From the NCBI GenBank assembly GCA_006503535.1, contig QYRS01000001.1:1116001-1180000 (forward strand): a DNA stretch of 64,000 nt. Reading direction: 5' to 3'. The translations under genes were made by a program, and so were the position numbers. Within the stretch, counting starts at the first letter, position 1; each line of letters opens with the position of its first letter. Positions 24,065 through 34,165 of this stretch are shown piece after piece. Below the pieces are notes generated by a model that was not told the origin of the DNA, made no database searches, and worked only from the letters and a program-made list of their open reading frames with translations. Source of the DNA: Arthrinium phaeospermum (taxonomy: Eukaryota > Ascomycota > Sordariomycetes > Amphisphaeriales > Apiosporaceae).

Positions 24065-25222
24065 GCCTGCAAAGACGACCGGACGACAGGTCACATGGGA
24101 GCCGACATGGCAATGGCAGCGTAGCAGCAGGACAAGGTGCTTACAAGCTGCGGAACGGGATCCGGTTTGCCAGGACACATGGTAATGGAACTTGATTTGG
24201 AATCTTTGGGTTGAGCGTGGCGTTGATAGGCTTCTGAGGTCCTGACCAACGACTAAGGCCATACATAGACCTGCAAGATAGATTAGACGGATAAAACATA
24301 AAGAAGATCTTCAGTTGCAGCCAAACCCTGGCGTGAGTGTCGGCAATACTGGAGGCAGTTCCGTGTCGTAGCAGACCATATAGCCGAGATACAGATGAGC
24401 CGGCTTCTGTATCTCTTCTTATCAGGCCTGCCGCGGAATCTCTTTGATGTTCCCGGTGTTGCGCCCGTACTGCTTGCTGCAGCAGCAGGGTGCGCATCCA
24501 AGACTGTCGGATGACACCTTACTTGCGCTCACCGAGTCCTGCGACCAACCAATGAAGCTGTTGATGATAACCTGGTGGCGGCTATCTCGCAACGTGTGGA
24601 TGGGTATAGATCCGTGGAAGTAATATGATGGAGGTGCAAACATGAGGGGACGAGGTATGCGTCCATGCCTGTTTAAGCAAAGATAACCCCCCAAGGTTGG
24701 TAGATTTATCGGCTATGCTGTAGGTTGTCATTGGTTGGGGGAGACAGGCTTGTAGCCAGATGAGCATATGGGAGAGCAGGCCGTGAGAGTGATACTGGAA
24801 GAAAGCGGGAAAAGTTTTCAACAGCAAGACACCAAATAATCATCTGAAGTCAAAATGCGGCTCTTAGAGATGTCGTTGGAAATGCGATACGAATGACAAC
24901 ATTAAAGACGTGGGGGGCCATACGGCTCGAGAGGGATGAATTCAATGTTTCATACTATGAGTGGGCATCGCGACACCTCAAAACGCGGGGGTTGGGTTCA
25001 AGCCATCAGGTAAGCAGCAGCCCATTGATCAAGGCCTGTGGCCTGTGTGCCACCACTGGCCGACTGCCAGACCCAAGCTCCGACTCTCCGAGGGATCCAG
25101 GCATTGGGCCAAGTCTACGTACATTTTTACAGCCATCAATCACCCACTTCCCACACAGCTGCAAAACAGCACAGCACAGCTTTCGGTGGTTATTGCCCAA
25201 TTACTCCGCTTTCTGCCCACAG
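24065..25222. other. Intergenic, UPF0643 to eIF3h
   Basis: The eIF3h start should lie here or just downstream but I could not identify it with confidence. One possibility is the ATG at 24893, whose frame runs to a GTAAGC donor at 25010 and could be spliced in phase to 25223. The resulting N-terminus, however, does not resemble eIF3h. Other ORFs are short and unrecognised. Confidence 0.4.
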
Positions 25223-26687
25223 TCAGATTTCCAGGTGGAGGCTTTGGTACGTCTGGCTTGAAATTTCTCTTTGGCTGTGTGTGGTATGGCGTGCAGTGCC
25301 AGAGATGCCCCTCATTTTTTGCGCTTTGCTGCGATTTGGCAGCATCGACGACGATGATGGGAGAGACGCTGGGGACGGGCGATAAGAAACGATTTTGTGG
25401 TATGATGGGGTCACTGACCAATGGATTATAACAGGTGGTCATGAAGACGTCAAGCACTGCGCCAACCAGTTCCCTACCGCCGCCACCGGCTTTGCTGCGA
25501 TTTGGCAGCATCGACGACGATGATGGGAGAGACGCTGGGGACGGGCGATAAGAAACGATTTTGTGGTATGATGGGGTCACTGACCAATGGATTTTATAAC
25601 AGGTGGTCATGAAGATCGTCAAGCACTGCGCCAACCAGTTCCCTACCGCCGCCACCGGATCCATCGTCGGCATGGACCAGAACGGTGTTCTCGAAATCAC
25701 CAACACCTTCCCCTTCCCGATCGCCGACGTTGCTGGTCTCGACGGCAGCCACCAGAACGATGCTTCGGCCCTCGCCGCGGCCGCTCCCCGCGCCAAGGCC
25801 AACGTCGTCTACCAGGCCGAGATGATCCGTCACCTGAAGGAAGTCAACGTGGACGCCAACAACGTCGGTTGGTACACCAGCGCCACCATGGGCAACTTCC
25901 TCAGCTCCAGCTTCATCGAGAACCAGTTCCACTACCAGAAGGAGAACGACAAGACGATTGCGCTCGTGCACGATGTCAGCCGCAGCGTACAGGGCGCCCT
26001 CAACATCCGGGCTTTCAAGCTGTCCGAGAAGTTCATGGCAGCATACAAGGAGGGCAAATTCACAACTGAAAGGTCAGTTTTCGCAGACTCATATTTTACC
26101 CACTCCAGCCAACTAACATGCAACAGCCTCCAAAAAGCGAAGCTCAGCTTCAAGGAAATTCTCGTCGAGTACCCCGTTAACGTTCACAACTCGCACCTCT
26201 CACCTCTTTTCTCCACCAGCTGCCCGGCGTGCCTTCCAAGGCCGAGGCTACCATGCCCACATCTCTCGCCGACATCCGCCGAGCCGACCAGAAGACGCCT
26301 CTGTACCCCTCGGTCGATACCCTCGAGCTCTCGATAGATCCCTTCCTCGAGAAGTCGTGCGATCTGTTGCTCGACAGCATCGAGTCTCACTACACCGAGC
26401 TCAACAACCACCAGTACTACCAACGCCAGATGGCCCGCGAGCAGACCAAGATCACAGCATGGCAGACGAAGCGCAAGGCGGAGAACGCCGCCCGCGTTGC
26501 GGCCAAGCAGCAGCCCCTGCCCGAGGATGAGTGGCAGAGAATCTTCAAGCTGCCTCAGGAGCCCAGCCGCCTTGAGGGCATGCTGAACGCGAAGCAGGTG
26601 GAGCAGTACAGCAAGCAGATTGACGGATTCACAGCAAATGTCAGCGCCAAGATGTTTGCGGTCCGTGGCAACCTCCTCCCGGAATAG
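25223..26687 (+). pseudogene. eif3h: Translation initiation factor eIF3 subunit h, frameshifted, with duplicated splice acceptor
   Basis: Coding blocks are 25223-25246 (SDFQVEAL, 5' end uncertain), 25603-26072 and 26127-26687. The second block starts [14 protein letters not shown] and contains the MPN domain ([59 protein letters not shown]). MPN here is a non-catalytic scaffold, as is usual for eIF3h. The third block gives [16 protein letters not shown], then loses one base near 26194-26203. It resumes in frame with [13 protein letters not shown] sequence, [37 protein letters not shown] and the C-terminal [12 protein letters not shown]. Restoring the missing base would give a normal-length eIF3h, a subunit of the cytoplasmic initiation complex. 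The upstream intron contains a partial copy of this acceptor and exon start (25323-25489) that shifts frame and meets a stop if used. Confidence 0.85.
25323..25658. repeat. Tandem duplication (166/169 bp) across the eIF3h intron-exon junction
   Basis: Copy 1 is 25324-25489 and copy 2 is 25490-25658; a shared G makes the left edge ambiguous by one base. They are identical except that copy 1 lacks two T in the run just before its CAG acceptor (around 25427) and one T in the exon part (AAGACGTC against AAGATCGTC). Each copy carries a branch-like CTGAC, an ACAG acceptor and about 56 bases of coding sequence ending ACCGCCGCCACCGG. Only copy 2 (acceptor at 25601-25602) keeps the eIF3h frame. Confidence 0.95.
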
Positions 26688-27870
26688 AGGTCTGCGCGCC
26701 AGGATAGATAGATCAGTGAGGTATAGAGACAAGGCCAGCCCTTTCTGGTGGGGGGGAAAGGGGTTGATGAAACAAAAATCTAGGGATGATGCATCTGGCC
26801 CGGCGTTGGGGGTTTCTTATGGCTTGTCGGCCTGGCAATGATTCAGGCTTGTTTACACGACGTTCAATGTATTCAGCTCTAGACACTATAGCACTCGGGT
26901 AGAGTTTGCTCGAGACTTATGACAGGCTCCGTGCTGCCGGAGCTTTTAATAGCCATGGAGATCTCGGCGCCGTCTTAGCTGGAGCGGGACAGGACGAAGA
27001 CGATGTCCCTGTGAAGCGAGCGGTTTTTTTTATCGAGCTGCAAGGGTTACCTTGGCTGATTGAGCGACGAATCAGGAGTGGATGTTCGGGGACACTTGTA
27101 CATGCGAGAGAGACATGGGCACATCCCATTCCGTCAATTACCTACCTGCTTCCCCCTCTTGTCAGCAAGGAGGCGGTGGGTGACTTTTCGATGGTGAGGG
27201 AGACCATCAATAGAAGTCTTATTTCTAGCCATACGAAGTCAATTGGAAACAGTCAAAACCACCACCACTTTTCACAGGCAAACACGAATACTTAGTATCT
27301 GAAACCCGTTGTCGTATTCTTATACTAATAAATGCGAAGAAGAACCTTTCGGGCCACTGACCGATAGAAAGCTGAATTGACCCGTGTCTCCCTCCCAAGA
27401 ATGCCGAACCTATCTGATGGTGGGGCAAAGATTGCAGGTTCCTCGCAGTCTTGGAGGGGTTTTCAGGACGGCTAGTGCCCACGTTTTGCCTCAGCAACCG
27501 GCCAACGGACCAGTCAGAGTCGAGGCTTCTGCACACGATCACCCAAAACCGATAGTCCGAGGGCCCCGCGGTTGGAGGGGTACCTCAAGGGGTACCTCAG
27601 ATGTGGCCCTGTGCTAGGCGGGTTCCATGCTGGTGCACCAGAGATTGGCCGGCAAGAAAGACTGTATGGCAGTAGCTTGAGTTAGAGGGGGCCAGCTACA
27701 TGCAAATTTCTGTCGTTGGGGATCGCATTTGGATTGGTTCTGCTCGAGTCGGGTCTCGTCCCTCATAAAAGTCCACCAAGGGTCCTCATCCCACTTCCGC
27801 TTTCTGAATCTCTCCCTCTTCCTCTCCCATCTTCTTCACTCCATAATCGCCTCTTCTTCCTCAATCTCCT
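26688..27870. other. Intergenic, eIF3h to SAHH
   Basis: This stretch holds the eIF3h 3' flank and the SAHH promoter. No protein is recognised. A CCAAT-type box (ATTGG at about 27733) and a CATAAAA element (27764-27770) precede a pyrimidine-rich leader, consistent with a strongly transcribed housekeeping gene. Confidence 0.45.
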
Positions 27871-28154
27871 GTAAGTCTTTCATCTCGGTGTCGTGTCCCT
27901 TTATTCAGAGTCAAAAACAACCAATTTGAGGTTGTTTTCTCTGTTTTCCCACCGGAGAATTGGCGGTTCTGTCGTTGCTAACTCGATCGACCCATCATAA
28001 AGTGAAGAAGTTCTGCCAATACACCCCGCACTTCCACCTTTTGCTTACATTTTCCCACCCAGTAAGTCCTTCCCACTTGGCATTGTTTTTTCTTCCTTCC
28101 TACATCAACCTCAAAAAGATACCAATTCACTTACTCTTTTTCCCGCCGTACTAG
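27871..28154 (+). promoter_or_regulatory. Probable 5'-UTR intron of the SAHH gene
   Basis: A perfect GTAAGT donor at 27871 follows a CT-rich leader. A pyrimidine-tract CTAG acceptor ends at 28154, eleven bases before the SAHH ATG. The intervening 284 nt has a CTTAC branch-like site near 28132. Leader introns are common in highly expressed fungal metabolic genes. A second GTAAGT-like donor (AGTAAGTCC at about 28061) leaves other splice patterns possible. Confidence 0.4.
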
Positions 28155-28165
28155 CATCCACCAAA

Positions 28166-29514
28166 ATGTCTGCTCCCGCCTCCAAGTTCAAGGTCGCCGA
28201 CCTGTCCCTTGCCGCCTTTGGCCGCAAGGAGATCGAGATGGCCGAGGTCGAGATGCCCGGTCTGATGTCGATCCGTCAGAAGTACGCTGCGGACCAGCCC
28301 CTCGCTGGTGCCCGTATCGCCGGTTGCCTGCACATGACCATCCAGACCGCTGTCCTCATCGAGACCCTCACTGCTCTCGGTGCTGAGGTTACCTGGACGT
28401 CTTGCAACATCTTCTCCACCCAGGACCACGCCGCTGCCGCCATTGCCGCTGCCGGTGTCCCCGTCTTCGCCTGGAAGGGTGAGACCGACGAGGAGTACAA
28501 CTGGTGCCTCGAGCAGCAGCTGGTTGCCTTCAAGGACAACAAGAAGCTCAACCTCATCCTCGACGACGGTGTGACCTGACCACCCTCGTCCACGACAAGT
28601 ACCCCGAGATGCTCAAGGACTGCTACGGTGTCTCCGAGGAGACCACCACCGGTGTCCACCACCTGTACCGCATGCTCAAGAACAAGTCTCTCCTTGTTCC
28701 CGCCATCAACGTCAACGACAGTGTCACCAAGAGCAAGTTCGACAACCTGTACGGTTGCCGTGAGTCCCTGGTCGACGGTATCAAGCGTGCCACCGATGTC
28801 ATGATTGCTGGCAAGATCGCCGTTGTCGGTGGTTTCGGTGATGTCGGCAAGGGTTGCGCCCAGGCCCTCCACGGCATGGGTGCCCGCGTCCTCGTTACCG
28901 AGGTCGACCCCATCAACGCCCTCCAGGCCGCCATGGCCGGCTACGAGGTCACCACCATGGAGAAGGCTTGCAAGGTTGGTCAGATCTACGTCACCACCAC
29001 CGGCTGCCGCGACATCATTGTCGGCAAGCACTTCTCTGAGATGCCTAACGACGCCATTGTCTGCAACATTGGTCACTTCGACTGCGAGATCGACGTCGCC
29101 TGGTTGAAGAAGAACGCCAGCAGCGTTCAGAACATCAAGCCCCAGGTTGACCGCTTCCTGATGCCCAGCGGCCGTCACATCATCCTTCTCGCCGAGGGTC
29201 GTCTCGTCAACTTGGGATGCGCCACTGGCCACTCGTCGTTCGTCATGTCCTGCTCGTTCGCCAACCAGGTCCTTGCCCAGATTATGCTGTACAAGGCCGA
29301 GGACAAGGCTTTCGGCGAGAAGTACGTCGCCTTTGCCAAGGCTGGCAAGCTCGACGTTGGTGTTTACGTCCTGCCCAAGATCCTCGACGAGGAGGTCGCC
29401 AGACTTCACCTGTCTCACTGCAACGTCGAGCTCACCAAGCTCACTTCGGAGCAGAGCGAGTACCTTGGTCTCGAGGTCGAGGGTCCCTACAAGGCCGACC
29501 ACTACCGCTACTAA
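28166..29514 (+). pseudogene. SAH1: S-adenosyl-L-homocysteine hydrolase, one-base frameshift
   Basis: The single exon starts at ATG 28166 ([19 protein letters not shown]) and ends HYRY-TAA at 29514. It would encode 449-450 residues, the usual eukaryotic length. The frame breaks at about 28570-28572: LNLILDDG is followed by GTGACC TGA, where one G of an expected GGTGGTGAC is missing. The next frame resumes with [14 protein letters not shown]. Signatures are [16 protein letters not shown], the catalytic and NAD-adjacent [19 protein letters not shown], the Rossmann motif [16 protein letters not shown] and the C-terminal KADHYRY that contacts NAD of the neighbouring subunit. The enzyme reversibly cleaves S-adenosylhomocysteine to adenosine and homocysteine, relieving product inhibition of methyltransferases. 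A natural null is unlikely in a viable fungus with no second copy visible, so I favour a sequencing or assembly deletion. Confidence 0.93.
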
Positions 29515-30507
29515 GCTATTCCTGTTCCGCTGTATTCCTCCAACCCCTTTCTCTGTAATTGATCGGATGGGCCACATTCCGGCAATCTTCAACAAGCATT
29601 TACGGCACATAATGGCACGGGGTTGGGATATCTAACTCTTGATCGTTTTCGGGAATTCTAAAAAGGGTCATAGCGGGCACCATTTTTTCAACAAAAGGCG
29701 TTGGCACAGAACTGATATGATGCATGATTCCCCTCATGGCGTTTTCATTTTTATTTTTGACGACTTCGTCACTTGACGAAAGGCGGGTATGGGACGGTCA
29801 CCTGGGGTCTACCGGTGTAGACCAAAATCGTCGGCCTCCACGAGAAGCTCAGACGTAGCTTAGTAGATGACAGTCACTTAAAGTGACGTGATGGCCCTTC
29901 AACCGGGTCTGTGGGCTTCAACCAATAGAGAAGCAATGATGAGCAAACCATTTCGTTCCTGTTCCGATGTGATTGATTATCTAATATTTACCTACGTTTC
30001 CACTGTCTCGATTCGTAAGACTCGTCGCCGCCCAACTCGGATGGTTCATTGCTACGCTGCATCACGTCTTGGGAGGGATCTGCATCCACGGCTCGGCGCA
30101 CTCTTGAACGCAGGCATTGATCGAGAAGTACTGACATGTCTATTGTTTCTTCTATCCCGAACCGGTATTCGGCCGTCTAACCTGGTTTTGTAAACCAGAT
30201 AGGTTGGTTGGTATTCATGATCTTGCCGCGATTACGGCCAACGAGCGGATGCTATTTCAATCCTTTCTCAGCGTCCTGTCCCAAGCTTGACCAATATCTA
30301 CCACATCATGTCAAGCCATTGAAAATAGGAGAAAATGAAAACCTTGCCTTTTCCCTCGAACGCGAATACTTATCTTCTGTTTTCCCCTTCCCTGGTTTTC
30401 CTTCATTTCTTGTGGCCCCTTTCGTCGCTACTTACTTTGCGCACTTCCCATCATCGTCTCTCTCTCTCTCTCTCTCTCTCTATCCTTATCCTCCGACATC
30501 CCCTTCC
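29515..30507. other. Intergenic, convergent flanks of SAHH and dehydrogenase genes
   Basis: This 1 kb lies between convergent genes. It contains a (TC)12 microsatellite (30457-30480) but no recognised gene. An ORF on the plus strand at 30208-30858 overlaps the dehydrogenase antisense and is a shadow. Confidence 0.5.
30457..30480. repeat. (TC)n microsatellite
   Basis: Twelve uninterrupted TC units occur about 28 bp beyond the stop codon of the minus-strand dehydrogenase gene, in its 3' flank. Confidence 0.9.
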
Positions 30508-31737
30508 TCACAACGCCAGCCCCCTCTGCTCCGGCACCCCGCTCGTCAGCCCCGTCCCGGCCAGCGCGCTCCGGACGTTGGCCATGGTGGCCTCCTCCAT
30601 GGCGCGCTCCGTCTCGACGGTCCAGGTGCCCATGTGGGGCACGAGCAGGGCGCGCGGGCTGGCGAGCAGGTCCGGGTGCACGGCCGGTTCGCGCTCGTAG
30701 ACGTCGAGCCCCACGGCGGCGACGTGGCCCGACGCCAGGAAGGCGGCCAGGGCCGCTTCGTCGACGACGGCGCCGGGGCCGTGTTGACGAGGACGAGGCC
30801 CGGTTTGGTTTGGGCGAGTTGCGGGGTGGAGATTATGTGTTTGGTGGAGGGCTGGTAGGGTTTTGGTTAGGTTCGGGTTGGTTCATGGATAAAGGGGTTG
30901 GGCGGTGCGACTTACATTCAGGGGCAGGTTCAGACTCAAGACATCGCTCTCGCGCAACAGCTCCTCGAACCCCACGTACCGCGCCTCCCCGGCCTCGCGC
31001 TCGTCCTCGGGGGCGAGGCGCGTGCGGTTGTGGTAGATGACCCGCATGCCGAACGCGAGCGCGGCCTTGCGCGCCATGTTGCGCCCGATGCCGCCCATGC
31101 CCAGGATCCCCAACGTCTTGCCGCGCGGGTCGTGGCCCTTGTCGGGCAGCTCGCCCCTCCCCTCGGCGTCGACCCCCCGCCAGCGCCCCGCCCGCAGGCT
31201 GCCCAGCCCGACCGCCAGGTTCCGCAGCGATCCCAGCATGAGCCAGAGGGCCAGGTCCGCGGTCGCGTCGTCGACGGCGTGCGGGGTGTGGCTCACGCCG
31301 ATGCCGCGCGCCGTGCAGGCGGCGACGTCGATGCTGTCGTAGCCGGCGCCGTTGGGCAGATGTACTTTAGAGATGCCGGTAAGAGGGGCACCGCTTCCGC
31401 GTCCAGGGGCCCCGTCGACGCGGTCGAGGCGAAGGTGCGGTACGCGGCCGTGACGCCGTCGAGGGCGCCCGCGCGGCACTCGGTCAGGAAGCCGGCGCGG
31501 TCTGTGGACTGCGGGACGACGACGTCGGCTTGCTGCGCGATGGCAGCCCAGGTCTCGTGCGCGCTTTTGGGGTGGTTAGTAAGATTGTATTTACGGGGTT
31601 CCGTTCTTGAGGGTTGGGTTAAGAAAAAGAGAGAATGGCCAATTACCCATTGCCACTGTAGATAGGGGATCTTCATAGATATGAGTATGTACTTACTGCT
31701 TAACTTCGCCGAGAAGAAGGACCTTTGGCCGGCTCAT
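30508..31737 (-). pseudogene. D-isomer-specific 2-hydroxyacid dehydrogenase, two frameshifts
   Basis: Minus exons are 31737-31697 (MSRPKVLLLGEVK), 31563-30916 and 30851-30508. They sum to 1,033 nt; adding the two bases that appear deleted gives 1,035 nt (344 aa), normal for the family. Break 1 is at about 31355: LKYIC is followed by NGAGYDSIDVAA only in the next frame (families have KYIC-H-NGAGYD). Break 2 is at about 30777, within VNTA-R-GAVVDEAALAA, which removes the catalytic Arg codon. Other motifs are the Rossmann loop LGILGMGGIGRNMA, LPLN before intron 2, GLDVYEREP and the catalytic His region LVPHMGTWTVET. The likely role is NAD(P)-dependent reduction of glyoxylate, hydroxypyruvate or a related 2-oxoacid; the exact substrate cannot be read from sequence. 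Both breaks are single missing bases in GC-rich runs. Confidence 0.88.
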
Positions 31738-34165
31738 CTTGTTGAGGATGGGTGAGTTTGGTGACCAGTGTGTTTATTCTTATGGGTGATGTAGGTAGCC
31801 AGGTCTCGTAGGTATGAACGTCAATCTTGGGGCTCAAAGAGACAACTCGCAGGCGATGTGCTCTTATATCGCCCGGGGCGGTTGTCTCGGCTCGGAACCC
31901 TGCAATGCAGAAGTGGCTTCGGGAACAAGTCCGGTTCTTCTTGCCGGTGTTGATAAGGAAGTCCGGCACGCAAGTATGTGAAGTGGGAAAAGCAGTGATG
32001 GTATTTATACGCAGGAAAAAAAAACAAGGATACTACTCCCAGAGAAGCAGAAGGTGGTCCAGGAGTTATATTCAAGACCTGGCAGGACCAAAACCAAGCC
32101 TGAATTTGGAATATGCGTCAAGAGGCTTCCCGTCTTGGAAGCAAAACGACAGCAACCATGCGCTGGTTCGATACCCCAATATGCGGGAATAGCCGAAGGG
32201 TAGCCAGTGAGTGCGAGTGTCGATCACTGTGGAGGCGGGGTTCCAGTGGGTGGGTAGATGGAGGGTCTCCGATCAGGGTATTGTTCTCGAAAAGTGAAAA
32301 GTGCGGGGTGGGAAAAAGGGTTCGTTCGAGGTCCCCTATTATTGATTTGGAGCAACGAACGCAGGGGACTTATATACGGCAATATCCCTTCTCGAATCGG
32401 GGACCGGGCGATCCTGGCTGAAGTAATGATTTGCTCATGAGAATGAGTGAACAATTCAACGACTCGATGATTCAATGCGGTTCACAATGGTTGCAATTCA
32501 AATGGCACCATTAGGGAAAGTCCCTGGCTACATACAGAGAATGCAGATACAGGGATCCAGCAGAGGACCCTTATATGTATCACCTGATAACAGCCAGATA
32601 TAGGAACCTTCAAGTATGAGAGTAGGTAGGAAGCCCTGGACCCGGTCGCTCGGAACCCAATGCGGGAGCGCCATAGAGGAACCAGCAGCGGGCAGCAAGC
32701 AACACCCAAGTTGGTGATCCCGCTTGCTGCCGCTTGAGTAAAACATTGATGTGTGACTTTGATTCTGTCCCCTTTCTTCTACCCCCTTTTCGCCGCCCAC
32801 TTTGTTCTGTTCCATTCGTCGTTACTTCTGACGATTCGATGATAACTGGGCTATGTATTAAGCGGTGTCCCCCTTCCCTCGATTGGACCTTATCGCAGCT
32901 GTTGTATAACGGTCAGACAGACCCCCAATCGCGCTTGCTGGCCGTGCATGCGTGCAGCGTGCAACACGCGATTTCGTGGTGTAGGTATTGTATTACCCTG
33001 CTTACACACACACACACACACCTACGGCGCCCTCTGCGCATTACGTGGGGGTCTGGTGTAGCTTGTAGGGGAGGGTGTCTGTCGACTTGGGGGGCAGGCA
33101 GTCCACACCCAGAATGGAACGAGCATCCGGATATTCCGTGTCGAGTGGTTGGGTTCGTCACAGCCTATCAATACCTTCAGCCTATCGCTGCTGACCGCAT
33201 CGCCATATCAAAATGGAGCATTGAATCGACTGACCCAGAGGGCACTCCGTAGTTCTCCGGCAACGCCATTGCGTACGCCCAATCTACTACTTCTTACGAA
33301 ACAGGGGTCAAGTCTCGACTGGATATGTCGACATACTTACATATTCAGAGCAGAAAACGGCAGGGTGCTTTGCCGGTGTTGCATGCTGAGAGCTTGTCCC
33401 CACATACATCTGACGCAGGTAGGGTAGGGTAGGCAAGGTGGTACCGACTTCACGTCCCACCACCACCCCCACGGTTGAAGCGCGCGAATCCCTGGTTTTG
33501 ACGTGCTGCCGGTATTTGGATCTTCTACTGATGTGCAAGCAGCATTGCATTGGGTCCTTCGTCGATCGCCACGTCAACCGATATATTGAGTTCAGCGTAG
33601 GAAAGGGCAATTGCGTTGGGAAGTTGAATGTGCCAACTGAGCACAAAGCCGACGGCCGAGTGATAACTCGGTTTGGTACATTGGTATATGTCTTGTCAAA
33701 ACCAAAGGTAGAGAGAGCTGCTGCTCCAGAAACAAATGCCTTCCACATTCAAAGATTGCCATATCGTGGCCCGTACCGCCCCTTACCATTATCCCTAGCA
33801 TTATTCCCTTTGACCCTGATCCCGTTATCTTTCCATGGAAATCTCTCTAACACAGTCTCTTCTCTATCGCCAATTTTGTTTTCTGTCGTTCCAATGGAAC
33901 ACATAGTCATACATCGTATTCAAACATGTCGGTCCAAATGCTCGTTTGTGGGCTGCGACCGCTGGTTGGCATACCGGCCTCATGGCCTTGTTCAATCGAG
34001 ATGATGGACACATCTGCCTCCATCCTTGGTAGCACCATGCTGGCGATCCAGTGATACTTATGGCAGTTTTCCTTTCTCCGACGGCCTGCCCTAAAACATC
34101 GTGGCGACGTAGACCGAACCCTAATATGAACGCAGTAGGCTTTCATGGTATATGCAGGCATACAG
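31738..34165. other. Intergenic, 2.4 kb
   Basis: This lies between the dehydrogenase start and the 3' end of the Zn2Cys6 gene. It contains a short (CA)n run (33004-33020). ORFs reach about 188 codons (33438-34004, plus) but overlap others, begin without context and resemble nothing known. No RNA gene is seen. Confidence 0.45.

Noticed and set aside
28276..29610. 444-codon open frame antisense to SAHH
   Set aside because: It mirrors the GC-rich codon usage of SAHH, has Leu/Val/Gly-rich composition with no domain and begins outside any promoter-like context. Long antisense shadows are expected in such genes.
30208..30858. 216-codon plus-strand ORF
   Set aside because: Its second half is antisense to the dehydrogenase and the first half runs through a TC microsatellite.
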